A DNA stretch of 64,000 bases from Sthenelais limicola (Eukaryota; Annelida; Polychaeta; Phyllodocida; Sigalionidae): positions 136,041,640 to 136,105,639 of the forward strand of contig OW804096.1 in the NCBI GenBank assembly GCA_942159475.1, written 5' to 3'. The notes under the pieces are model-generated. The model searched no databases. It had not been told where the DNA came from and saw only the letters and a list, made by a program, of their open reading frames with translations. Shown here piece after piece: positions 33,958 to 43,744 of the stretch. Position 1 is the stretch's first letter. Each line of letters starts with the position of its first letter. The position numbers and the translations under genes are program-made.

Positions 33958-34208
33958 AAGAAAGGATTAATTATGGCCTGCCTTGCCCTGCGTATTGGCT
34001 CATTATCGATTATTGATGAGAGAAATGTTGGGAAGGAAACGACCATTTCACACGCTCGGTATGTGATTAGTATTTTATATGCCGTCAAGGCCATTTGCTA
34101 CCATAAGGCAACGGGGGAAAGCATAATGGCTTACAAAATGTTCCATATTAAGGAGGTCCAATTTCATAGCCTACTCCATGGCGTGTTTCTTCTTTCTTTA
34201 ACATACAT

Positions 34209-34443
34209 GGGTCAGATTTTCAGAAAATGTACAATTGGCAGCTGTACACATTTAGTAAATTCTGCTAATTTAGGCTGCAATGTGGTCAATACTAGGTAGA
34301 TTCGAGAATATTCGGCATTGCATTGATTCTAGCAATCTGTTTGGTTAGGTTGAACTGTATTTTGAACCTTATGTTTGTCTGAAATCTGGGTTATTCGAGA
34401 AGATTGGCGAAGTTGAATTGTACATTTTCTGAAAATCTTACCC
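34209..34443 (+). mobile_element. F1 MITE copy (235 bp)
   Basis: GGGTCAGATTTTCAGAAAAT to CTGAAAATCTTACCC, with ACAT duplicated on both sides. Confidence 0.92.
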
Positions 34444-35204
34444 ACATGTAGCTGCATTGTCTCTCAGTCAAAAATTAATAGTCTTAAGAAGTTTGGCTAT
34501 TTTTCTCCCTTAAGGTGAGTCAGTACTGATTTTCAAAAGTGATGGTTTTCTCTAAAATTGTAACCAATGAAACTTGACATGAAATAATGACTATTTGTGC
34601 AGGCAGTTAGAGAGTGAAACAAATGATTTCATGGTTGGAGGGAGTGAGAGCAGGGCGTGGGGGGGGGGGGCAGTATCATTAAAAATGAGAAAAATATAGC
34701 TATAAGAACAAAAACAGAAAATAAAATAATATCCTGCATCAATCTAGGGCAGATACTTTCTGGACCCTAACTCATTATACACCCCTGCCTCAATTGAGAA
34801 GGACCTTAAAGCCGGACAAACGACCACCTTTTCCCCCATACACCCCTTACCCTTGTTCACAGGTAGTCTCGCTATACCCTCACAGACCTGCTAGTGCTTG
34901 TCAGTGCCTCTGGCGGGGGGACTAGCGAGTCATGGGGGCAGTTAGTAGGCGGCATCAGTGGAGGGTGCAGGGCCGGTTAGCTTGGTCTACAGATTGTATC
35001 AGTCCTGTACATGTGAGGTGAATATTATATGATGTGTCACACAAAATCTAAATTCGAAAAAAAAGTTCTTTTCCAATGTTTTCCTTAGCATTTTGCCAAT
35101 GTCTACTTTTTAAGATATTTTTGCTTCCAGAGCATATTTTTGCTTCGAGAGCGTGCTTGCTACACATTCAATCCCTTCCTCCTCCTCAAGATATTTACAT
35201 TACT

Positions 35205-35850
35205 CTTCCTCTCTCTCTCTCTCTCTCTTCCTCTCTCTCCCTCTCACTCTCTATCTCTCTGTCCTCTCTCTCTCTCTCTTTCTCGCCCTCTCCCCCCTTC
35301 CTCTCTCTTACCCCTCTGTATGTTTGTCACCTCTCTCTCTCCCTCCTGTCCTCTCTCTCTCTTTATCTCCCTCTCTCCCCCTTGCTCTCTCTTACCCCTC
35401 TGTATGTCTGTCCCCTCTCTCACTCTCCTTCTCACTCTCTGTCTTCTCTCTCTCTTTCTCTCTCTCCCTCCCTCCCCTTCCTCTCTGTCTTACCCCTCTG
35501 CATGTCTGTCCCCCCCTCCCTCTCACTCTCTCTTTGTCTTTATCTATTTATCTCTTTCCCACCATCGCTATCACTGACTTCCCCTCGTCCCCACACACAC
35601 CCTCTACTTTTCTATCTGTCACTTCTCTCTCTAGCCTACATGTAACCTATACCTACTCCTGCTCATGTCCTATGTCTGTATATCTCTCTCTGTCTCTCTT
35701 ACTGCCTCCTGCCTTTCTCTTTCGTCCTTTTCTCTCCATCTCCATCTCTCCCTGTCTTTGAGAAGTGAGAGAGGGGGAGAGGAAGAGAGAGAGAGAGAAA
35801 GAGAGAGAGGAGAGAGAGAGAAAGAGAGGGGGGATGCAAAGAGGTAATAG
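35205..35850. repeat. CT-rich tract followed by a GA-rich tract
   Basis: (TCTC)n with TTACCCCTCTGTATGT insertions to 35560. After 130 bp of mixed sequence it switches to (GAGA)n at 35755-35835, so the two halves could pair as a large hairpin. Confidence 0.85.
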
Positions 35851-36188
35851 AGGTCACTAAATGAAAAGCCGCTGAATAAAATCCTACATTTTCACCCTCA
35901 TTTATGGAAGCAAAGCAAATAAATTCCCTCAGAATGGCACCACAGTCCAGGACCATAAACAACTAACTACCAGATAGGACGCTTTCCTCTCCCCCTTCTC
36001 CCTCCCTTACGAGCCTCTCAGACCAAATGACCCAGCACGCATGCGCAGTAAGCATGGCTTTAATCTCCCGCTACACACACTAGGTGGCGTGGGCAGCAAT
36101 GGCAGTCTCAGAGCGCCCCCGAGTGGGAAGGAGTGGAGTTATTACTGGTCTGGTTTGTGTCTGGAATGGTGAAGCGGTAATGAAAAGA

Positions 36189-36248
36189 TGACCTTGACTT
36201 TTCACCTTTGACCTTCAATATCGGCTGCCCTGTTGTGATTGGCCAATC
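36189..36248. promoter_or_regulatory. ERRE, DR1 and CCAAT palindrome cluster
   Basis: TGACCTTGAC (36189-36198; reverse TCAAGGTCA, the ERR/SF-1 type site), CACCTTTGACCTT (36203-36215, DR1-like) and GATTGGCCAATC (36237-36248, an NF-Y type palindrome) within 60 bp. GCATGCGCAG (NRF1-like) lies upstream near 36048. Confidence 0.35.
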
Positions 36249-36919
36249 AGGGGGCCGGATGAAATATTTCATCCGGAACAGGCACCTCGAATTGTAACAA
36301 GAAATATTTATCAGGTTCTGATGGAAATGTCAACAAATATTTTGCCTAAAAGAAGACAAAGTATGCAGTCTAGGCTCAGAGTTGATTGGGAGTCCCTCCA
36401 AACTGAGGGAAGCCTGGCAATTTCATATGCCTACTCGAGAGCCAGGAAAGCCATTAGCGCAGTAGGCGTCCAATCACTGACATTACATTTTTATTCAGGA
36501 AAACTGTTTATTCAGAATCGAATAAACTATTTGTAAAAACATCAGCAATAAAAGAATTCTTAAATGAAATGATCGGCAAAAAATTCTTTTTCTGCAGAAA
36601 ATAATTTTCTGATGTATAACTCCGATTTGTACATCTCAGGAACGAATAACTAATATTTTGAATTGAATTGAATTGAATTCTCCAATATTTTGACGATTTT
36701 AGCACTCTATCAGGAAATCCATTTCCAAACAATTTCCCCAAACTTTGCAAACTTCCTCAATAAATTTCACACGGAGCAAACAGAGTCTTCCCTCATTTAC
36801 TTCCCTTGGACTCTTGCCAGCTCTTTCAGGAAATATCCTGCTTCAGTTTCTCAAGACACCTTGTCATGCAAAATGGCCATCACCATTATCACGGCCGTAA
36901 GAGAATAACATCTGGGATT

Positions 36920-37290
36920 TGTGTGTCCTCTCTCTCTCTGTCCTCTCTCTATCTCTCACTCTCTCTGTATCCTCTTTCTGTGTGTCTCTCCCCTCTCTCT
37001 CTCCCCTTCTCTCTGTGTCCTCTCTGTCTCTATCATCTCTCTCTATCTTCTCTCTCTCTCTGTCTCTCCCTTCCTCTCTCTATCTCTCCCTCTCTTTCTC
37101 CCTCTCTCTGTGTCCTCTCTCTCTATCTCTCTATCCTCTCTCTCTGTGTCTCTCCCCTCTCTCCCTTCCTCTCTCTCTCCCTCTCTCTATCTCTCCCTCT
37201 CTTTCTCCCTCTCTCTGTGTCCTCTCTCTCTATCTCTCTCTCTGTGTCTCTCCCCTCTCTCTCCCTCCCTCTCTCTCTCTCCCTCTGTGT
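36920..37290. repeat. CT-rich tract
   Basis: (TCTC)n with CTCTGTGTCC interruptions. It ends in CCTATACCTACTCCT, shared with the tract near 35645. Confidence 0.9.
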
Positions 37291-37322
37291 GTCCCCTCTG
37301 TAGCCTATACCTACTCCTCCTC

Positions 37323-37362
37323 TCATCAGAGGACTTCTCACTTCCAGCCTAGTTTCCTTCCT
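37323..37362 (-). pseudogene. 40-bp broken copy of NOS1AP exon 1
   Basis: Identical to 39571-39610 except for one base (plus-strand C to A at 37351), which turns a GAG codon into TAG. No splice sites accompany it. It sits at the edge of a CT-rich tract, so it was probably captured by a local rearrangement. Confidence 0.8.
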
Positions 37363-37431
37363 AATGACGATGGTATTGGCTTTCTTACCTATAATAGGTT
37401 ATACTAATGGCTGGCCTGTACAGTGGTACAT

Positions 37432-37666
37432 GGGTCAGATTTTGAGAAAACGTACAATTCGCCTTCAACAATCCTTTCGAATAACCCACATTTAAGACAA
37501 AAATGAGCTTCAAAATGCAGTTTAACATAAAAGAACTGATACTTTAAATCAATGCGATACCAAATAAACTCAGATATACCCGGTATTCATCATTTTTCAG
37601 CCTAATTTAGCAGAATTTCCTAAATGTGCAGAGCTGCCAATTGTACATTTTCTGAAAATCTGACCC
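37432..37666 (-). mobile_element. F1 MITE copy (235 bp)
   Basis: GGGTCAGATTTTGAGAAAAC to CTGAAAATCTGACCC; flanks ACAT and ACAG. Confidence 0.9.
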
Positions 37667-37700
37667 ACAGGCAGAGTCTCCGCGCCTTTGGACTAAAGAA

Positions 37701-37885
37701 ATTGAAGGCTTATTAAGGCCATTTGATGGATTCCAACTGGATTCAAGGCCGAACAAATGATTTTCCAGGCCATTCGACCAAAATGGCCATTTTTCCAGGC
37801 AAATTCAAGGCTTTTCCAGCTTTTCCACAGAGGCCCTGATACTAGCTGCACATACAACCCATGCATGTGTCCGGGCTGTAGAGGG
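37701..37885. repeat. F11 dispersed repeat, copy 1
   Basis: ATTGAAGGC ... GGATTCCAACTGGATTCAAGG ... CCTGATACTAGCTGCACATA ... GCTGTAGAGGG, matching 38328-38532. Confidence 0.75.
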
Positions 37886-38118
37886 CCTTTCCAGGCCAAT
37901 TTTAGGAATTTTCCAGGCCGATTTTAGGAATTTTCCAGGCCAATTTTGGGAATTTTCCAGGCCAATTTTGGGAATTTTCCAGGCCAACTTTAGGAATTTT
38001 CCAGGCCGATTTCAGGAATTTTCCGGGCCAATTTCAGGAATTTTCCAGGCCAATTTCAGGAATTTTCCAGGCCAATTTCAGGAATTTTCCAGGCCAATTT
38101 CAGGAATTTTCCAGGCTG
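37886..38118. repeat. 22-bp tandem repeat (TTTTCCAGGCCAATTTCAGGAA)-like, about 10 units
   Basis: Unit TTTTCCAGGCCAATTTCAGG plus AA, lying between the two F11 copies. The unit resembles the ATTTTCCAGGCC motif inside F11, so the array probably grew from it. Confidence 0.85.
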
Positions 38119-38327
38119 ATATCAACGGTTATTCAGAACCTAGATGACGGGACCTGGGGGTTGTAGTTATTATTTGTCATAGACCAATGATGTATTGAAC
38201 ACATTTTATATTCATATTTATATCAAACTCCGTTTTTCAACTCTCACTTTATGAGTCACTCTGTAGAAGGTGTGAGAGGGGTGAATCAGGGGAAAGTGTA
38301 CAGTAAGAAACAGAATCTTAAAAAAAA

Positions 38328-38532
38328 ATTGAAGGCCATTTAATGGATTCCAACTGTATGCAAGGCCCATGATATGATTTTCCAGGCCCTTCGACCAAAA
38401 TGCCCATTTTCGAGGCTTTTCAATGCCTTGAATTTTTTTTTCAAAATTTATTTTTCCAGCTTTTCCATGCCCCCAAAAGACCCTGATACTAGCTGTACAT
38501 ACAGCCCATTCATGTGTCTTTGCTGTAGAGGG
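38328..38532. repeat. F11 dispersed repeat, copy 2
   Basis: Same landmarks as 37701-37885 (ATTTTCCAGGCCCTTCGACC, CTGATACTAGCTGTACATA). Confidence 0.75.
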
Positions 38533-39399
38533 GTCCAGCTACACTTTTCCTGTACTGTTGAAATTTTGATACTGGTAAAAGGAAGGTATGTGGGAAGTAT
38601 ACACAAACATTTATCATGGAAATAGTAAGTTGTATATGTGTCAAATCCCAATCTGTTTAACGCAATACTGAAAAGGAATGGTCCATCTGAATGTACTTTC
38701 TACGCTGAGATCTTCTTGGTATCCTTTTTATAATATATATAGAAGATTGACTTCATAGTATAATATGGAGAAAGATATATAAAACAATGACAGTGTAGAT
38801 ACATATTCAAAATCAGTGAGTAATAGTTTTCCAATTGTAAATTGAAAGTTGACGGCTATGGCAATGTCTTGTATAGTCTGTGAGTTCATGTTTTGATGCC
38901 AATAATTGTATAATAACCGCCTGCTGAAGTCTAACTTTTCCAATTGAAGGGATGGACCATGCTGGAAGACCAGGATTTCTTTTCTGAAACATGGCTCCTA
39001 TTTGTACGACATATTTAGGTACAAATAAAGAATATATTGAATTTTTTTAAAGCATTCCTAAATGAAGTTAAAATTAGATTTAGATCTTTAAAATACAACG
39101 CAACATTCGATGTCAAGAGTAGCAAATGGCTGAAGAGAGTGGAGAAGTATGCAGAACAGTTTATTAAACTTTAAAAGAGTCTGAAGGGGTAAAAGTACCT
39201 AACAGAGCAGTGTAAAGTTCTAAAAGCTCTACTTAAGAAGTAGACTGGTGTTAACGTTTATATTAAAATTTCATCCTAAGAAGGAAAAGGTAAAGGGGTT
39301 ATCATATTCGTAATTCGAGTTAAGTTTATACTGCGATGATATGACTGTATATAATGTTTAGATAGGGGTTATGAAAGAAAATTGAAAATCCAAAAAAAA

Positions 39400-39500
39400 A
39401 ATACAAATATGGGTTAGAGCAGGATGTGCCTTAGAATTGTATGAGCCCAGATGGCAGGTATGTTCGAATAAAACCTTTAAAAACAAAACAAAAAAAAGAA
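39400..39500 (+). mobile_element. Retroposon-like 3' end
   Basis: GAATAAAACCTTTAAAAAC followed by an A-rich run, comparable to AATAAAATCTTTAAAA at 12950. It ends 40 bp from exon 1. Confidence 0.45.
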
Positions 39501-39541
39501 TATATTGAATTGAATTGAATTATACAACATGAGATGCTTAC

Positions 39542-39695
39542 TATGTGCTTGTGCTAGACGAGCCTCGTTTTCATCAGAGGACTTCTCACTTCCAGCCTCG
39601 TTTCCTTCCTCATTCTGTGCTGCCGCCTGGAGGCTAAGTTTGTGGCACACCTCGAACGCTTGGCCCACAGTGCGCACGATACGCATCGCCTGACT
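39542..39695 (-). CDS. NOS1AP: NOS1AP exon 1 of window: C-terminal helix of the PTB domain
   Basis: This exon encodes 51 residues plus one base of a split codon. It opens [20 protein letters not shown], which is the C-terminal alpha helix of the phosphotyrosine-binding domain and is almost identical to vertebrate NOS1AP as I know the family. That helix packs over the peptide groove of PTB folds. After SLQ the sequence turns into an acidic, Ala/Glu/Ser-rich linker with EKSSDENEA, as in the vertebrate linker. The acceptor is TATTTACAG/AGT (AG at 39696-39697) and the donor is ACATA/GTAAGC (GT at 39540-39541), leaving phase 1. A 40-bp fragment of this exon, carrying a stop, is duplicated at 37323-37362. 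The preceding PTB exons are outside the window. Confidence 0.92.
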
Positions 39696-39820
39696 CTGTA
39701 AATATACACATGTCTCAACATTAGCATAATTTTTAAGTAATAAAGATTAACACTATACCATTTATTACATACGTATGTGATTTCAGGGGTGCTATTTGAC
39801 TTTTCAAATAGCACCTATGT

Positions 39821-40055
39821 GGGTCAGATTTTCAGAAAATGTACAATTCATGTTCACCAATCCTCTCAAATAACCCAAATTCCAGACGAAAATAAAGTTC
39901 AAAATACACTTCAACCTAACCAAACAGATTGCTAGAATCAATGCAATGCCAAATATACTCGAATTTACATAGTATTGACCAAATTGGAGCCTATTTTAGC
40001 ATAATTTACTAAATGTGTACAGCTGCCAATTGTACATTTTCTGAAAATCTGACCC
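39821..40055 (-). mobile_element. F1 MITE copy (235 bp) inside F7
   Basis: Flanked by ATGT on both sides. The empty site at 18820-18835 (CACCTATGTGCTATTTGA) has a single ATGT, proving a 4-bp target duplication. Confidence 0.95.
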
Positions 40056-40175
40056 ATGTACTATTTGAGCCGAATATCCACAAGATTGATGGAAAGTAAG
40101 GTAAAATACTATTAAAATCGAGTTCTCTTGTTGATTTAGTATGTAATAAATACCTAATAGCACTCTGTTCGGTAT

Positions 40176-40258
40176 GTAATCGATCTCGACGTTGGGTCAA
40201 ATCGCACTCCACCTCTTTGGGGTGTCATGCGATTTGACCCGACGTCTCGATCGATTAC
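40176..40258. repeat. Palindromic insertion in F7
   Basis: Arms GTAATCGATCTCGACGTTGGG and CCCGACGTCTCGATCGATTAC, with inner TCAAATCGCA / TGCGATTTGA, about 40 bp each. Confidence 0.8.
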
Positions 40259-40831
40259 AAACCTCCATCATGCCATTAGGTATAAAAATAGTGTCTGACA
40301 CAAGACTAACAGCCATGGTCGAGGTGAAAATCAGATACTTGATAATCTGATTCTTAATAAAGCAGGGATGGCAAAGGCCACACCACTTTTATAATAAATG
40401 GGAATAAAAGTAAAATAAAAGAGGAAATCCCATCCATGTTGGTCACTCGAGAATGCCCTAAGAAATACCAAGTAGTAAAGCCATAGGTATAGTCAGATTT
40501 TGGCAGTAAGCCTGGTAAAAAATGCATCATTGAGTAGTGCATGGTGTATACCTCATGGTATAAGTTGTATCCAACGCATATGCAATAATCTGTATTATAG
40601 CAGTCCAATACCAACAGCCCTATCCTACCGGTAACTCCTGTATACATAAAGCTATGCAGTTTAACAAAACCATACTCACTTTTGATTGAACTGTTTAGTT
40701 GTATTTATATATTCTGGATTAGCTTCACTGTTATTATTAGTCACCTAGGTAGCTTTTGGCAGTGATCTGACAACAAGGTGACTAAACCTACTAAACCTTT
40801 GTGTTTACTTCATCATGTATCTATATGTAGA

Positions 40832-40972
40832 GAGAATGGGACGAGCCAGCAATAATCGAAAATTTATAGAACGAGATTCGTCCACATAAGCACGATGCCG
40901 TAGGCAGAGTGCTTATGTGGACGAATCAAGTCCTATAAATTTTCGATTATTGCTGGCGAGTTCCATTCTATA
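40832..40972. repeat. Long palindrome (about 60-bp arms)
   Basis: AGCAATAATCGAAAATTTAT and ATAAATTTTCGATTATTGCT face each other; CGTCCACATAAGCAC / GTGCTTATGTGGACG close the stem around a 13-bp loop. Probably a fold-back element. Confidence 0.85.
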
Positions 40973-41291
40973 TTTATTATATGTGCATAAAATTTGATCA
41001 TATGTCATCAGATATTACTGAAAAAATACTAAAGAAGTCTCAGAGAGCCCTGCTGCCCCACTGACTGCTCCGCTGACAGTCCTGCACTGTGCGATCATGC
41101 AGTATTTAGGTCTACTTATATTGTTGACTTAAAATGTTCATAACGCAGCCATTTCCTGAGCTACATTAATAAAATTTATATCATTCAATACGGAATTTAA
41201 TGCTCTATCTAATGATGTGGTTTTTATTATGTATTTCTATAATCATAGTACCAGAATCACGGGTGGATTACCGATTGCGGGCATTTCTTTA

Positions 41292-41376
41292 CATGCTTCG
41301 CGGAGAGCCAAAGCTCCGCGAAGCATATCAACAGAGCTATTTTTAGACAACTACATTTTTATAGGACGCGTCCTAT
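41292..41376. repeat. Two perfect hairpins
   Basis: ATGCTTCGCGGAG-AGCCAAAG-CTCCGCGAAGCAT starting at about 41294, then the 16-bp perfect palindrome ATAGGACGCGTCCTAT at about 41361-41376. Confidence 0.8.
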
Positions 41377-41498
41377 ATGAATATTTTTATAGCACCCCAC
41401 TTATAGCACCTCCCTTATAGCATGCGCATATAATAAAACCTTACAATGATTCTTGAGGTGATCTTTCTTTTGACAAAAAGGGGTAGATCTATGTGCTC

Positions 41499-41531
41499 CC
41501 CCCCCTCCCCCCCCCCCCCCCCACACACACA
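41499..41531. repeat. C-rich homopolymer tract
   Basis: Runs of C broken by T, then CACACACAC. Similar C or G runs occur at 41819-41832 and 41969-41980. Confidence 0.8.
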
Positions 41532-42180
41532 CTCTAGCCGAAGCATCAACCCTATACCGTGTTACTGTACGTGTGTGCAGTCACTAGAATGGGTTGTATG
41601 TACAGCTAATACACACTCCAGCACCTAGCACATATTTGAGCTGAAGTAGTGAAGCAGTGTGCAAAATATATAGCAGCAATTATAATTCTTTTCAAAATGT
41701 ATAATATATAATATAAATATTATTGATTTTGATATGATTATGATATTTATCGAACAGTTGAATTGTATTTATATAACCATTCATAAAGTATTGGTTTGTT
41801 AAAAATGGAGATGTATGTCCCCCCCCCCCCCGCTCCCCCTTCTCCAGCACCTAGCAGAGATCTAAGAGCTAGTAAGTACAGTCTGAAATATAGAGCCCCA
41901 GTGCAAGAGATGGCACTAAAACATACCCACCAGCTATATAAAAACCCACTATAACAGGCAGGGAGAGGGGGGGGGGGGGAGACCCGATAAATATTGTTCA
42001 AACAACACACACACGCATTACACTGGCTTTGACTGCCCAGTGGCTTTGACTGCTGTGTTCTGCCCAGTTTTGGCAGCACCTGGTTTATTTGTGCAGTAGT
42101 TCTACCCCCTCTGAGCTTTCAGTACTCCAAGACAACCATATACTCGTATTTACATGGAGGAAACACCCTATAGTGTGAAT

Positions 42181-42417
42181 GGGTGGGAACGTGAGATAAT
42201 GTACAATTGGCAGCTCTACACATTGAGTAAATATTGCTTAATAAGGTTAAGAATTATAAATAAATGTTCAGTTTAATCTAACCAAACACATTGCTAGAAT
42301 CAAGGCAATGCCGAATATACTCGAATTTACCTAGTATTGACCAAATTGCAGCCTAATTTAGCAGAATTTAGTGAAGGTGTCCAGCTGCCAATTGTACATT
42401 TTCTGAAAATCTGACCC
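42181..42417. mobile_element. F1 MITE chimera with two identical half-ends
   Basis: Both halves are the GGCAGCT...TTTAG(T/C) end: the left begins ATGTACAATTGGCAGCTC and the right ends CCAGCTGCCAATTGTACATT. The normal CACCAATCCTCTC end is absent. Confidence 0.75.
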
Positions 42418-42520
42418 TTGAGTGAGTGATTGTTGCTAAATGCCCTGATGAGATCCAAGTGGAGTCATATTCATGGCAGTCAGGGTTAGTGAAAGGAGAT
42501 GAGATAAACAAAGAATTGTT

Positions 42521-42696
42521 TAATGTGACTGAAAAATGGTAAATACTGGATATATATGAGTCTATTTGGTACTGTGTTGATTCATAAATTCTGTTTGGTC
42601 ATGTTGAAGGAGAGTTATTTGAGGAGAGTTATTAACTTGGGTTATTTGGAAAAATAATGGTGAAAGTGAATTCTACATTTTTTGGCGACTTTACCC
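42521..42696 (+). mobile_element. F1-related MITE fragment with the second end type
   Basis: The inner sequence GAAAAATGGTAAATACTGGA and right end TTTTTTGGCGACTTTACCC; the left end is missing. Confidence 0.7.
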
Positions 42697-42787
42697 TGTA
42701 GCTCTACCCACTGTGAACTTTCAATATACTCCAAGACACCCATACCTTACACTCGTATCTACACGGAGGCAACACCCTAGTGTGAAT

Positions 42788-42826
42788 GGGTGGGAACATC
42801 AGAAAATGTACAACCCCTCTCAAATC
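42788..42826. mobile_element. F1 MITE left-end fragment in a local duplication
   Basis: GGGTGGGAACATCAGAAAAT then CAACCCCTCTCAAATC. The preceding 90 bp repeats 42110-42190 (ACTCCAAGACA...GTGTGAATGGGTGGGAAC). Confidence 0.6.
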
Positions 42827-42834
42827 CCGGCAGG

Positions 42835-43015
42835 AATGGATATCGGCGGGTCACCGAAATATAAATGGGGACTACTATGAAGCACTGCAACACAAGCAAC
42901 CATACAAAACCCTCCAATATTTGGTCAAATGATGTTTGATGGTTTGGGAAAAAAGGAACAAAAAGTAGAAAATCTTCAGTTTTTAACCAATGATAACTGA
43001 GAGTGCAGCTTGGCT
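42835..43015. mobile_element. F3 element, half copy
   Basis: GGGTCACCGAAATATAAATG, AACCCTCCAATATTTGGTCA and the end ACTGAGAGTGCAGCTT; no 69-bp units. Confidence 0.6.
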
Positions 43016-43290
43016 TAGTGTTTTTATATTCGATGTTTGATAGATTTATGTTTGAAATTCAATATTTCTGTGTGGGTAATAACCAGTAAAGTACTAAATA
43101 TACATATATAGGAGAATGACCTCCGAAATGCAACAATATATTTAATACTGTCCTGAAATTTGGTACATAACTCAATACAACGTAAAGCGCTAAACCCTCC
43201 AGACATGAGAACATTCCAACAAAGACATCTTATGAATAGATCACTTTGAAAAAAAGCAATTTTGCGACCTGTGACTCATTTCCAACAACA
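43016..43290. mobile_element. F2 element, truncated
   Basis: CAGTAAAGTACTAAATATAC and right end TGCGACCTGTGACTCATTTC; adjacent to the F1 copy at 43296. Confidence 0.7.
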
Positions 43291-43295
43291 TTCAT

Positions 43296-43530
43296 GGGTC
43301 AGACTTTCAGAAAATGTACAATTCGCCTTCACCAATCCTCTCAAATAACCCACATTTAAGACAAAAATGAGCGTTAAAATGCAGTTTAACATAACAGAAC
43401 TGATACTTTAGATCAATGCGATACAAACTATACTCAGATAAACCGAGTATTCTTCATTTTTCAGCCTAATTTAGCAGAATTTCCTAAATGTGTAGAGCTG
43501 CCATTTGTACATTTTCTGAAAATCTGACCC
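43296..43530 (-). mobile_element. F1 MITE copy (235 bp)
   Basis: GGGTCAGACTTTCAGAAAAT to CTGAAAATCTGACCC; flanks TCAT and CGAT, so the duplication has decayed. Confidence 0.9.
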
Positions 43531-43744
43531 CGATAAGGAACGAGAAGGGGATAAAAACAACTCAGTACAGATCGCACCCGACGACCCCAGCAGCGACGCT
43601 GTGACAAGCCCTGGATTTGAGAGCAGCTTGTAGCCCGTCACTGAGCACCTCTTTGATTTATTTCTGAGATTTTATTTCCAAAGAAGGAAAATTGTGAGCT
43701 TGAGTCGGTGCGTATAATAGGGTTGTTATTGATTTTGTGTTCCT

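Larger units (their letters stand above)
31416..39541 (-). other. Intron between exons 1 and 2 of the window
   Basis: 8.1 kb. 34450-35190, 36310-36900 and 38550-39400 show no recognisable element apart from a G run at 34660-34672 and short ATTGA repeats at 36660. Confidence 0.8.
4961..39695 (-). other. NOS1AP: Gene span: NOS1AP (CAPON) homologue, 3' part, six exons
   Basis: Six minus-strand exons join without a frame break (154, 48, 128, 216, 138 and 1275 nt; 1959 nt in all, 652 codons plus stop). The joined protein matches the NOS1AP family in order: PTB C-terminal helix, linker, Q-rich coiled coil, the DPTTPTP motif, disordered tail. From family knowledge, NOS1AP is a cytosolic adaptor that binds neuronal NO synthase through a C-terminal PDZ ligand and binds Dexras1 and Scribble through other regions. 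The 5' exons encoding most of the PTB domain are not visible between 39696 and 64000, so the gene continues past the window. Introns are 8126, 6660, 9909, 1292 and 6789 bp. Confidence 0.9.
39774..40291. mobile_element. F7 hairpin element with two nested insertions
   Basis: Matches 18753-18953 but carries an F1 MITE (39821-40055) after GCACCTATGT, and a roughly 110-bp palindromic block (about 40165-40274) inside the second hairpin loop after AATAGCACTC. Confidence 0.8.

Noticed and set aside
33787..34299. 170-codon plus-strand ORF
   Set aside because: Its 3' part is an F1 MITE and its 5' part has no domain or homology I recognise; no splice signals support it.
36660..39530. (ATTGA)n runs at 36660, 39500 and 54465 as one retroelement family
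   Set aside because: The flanking sequence differs between them; short pentanucleotide runs alone are not enough.
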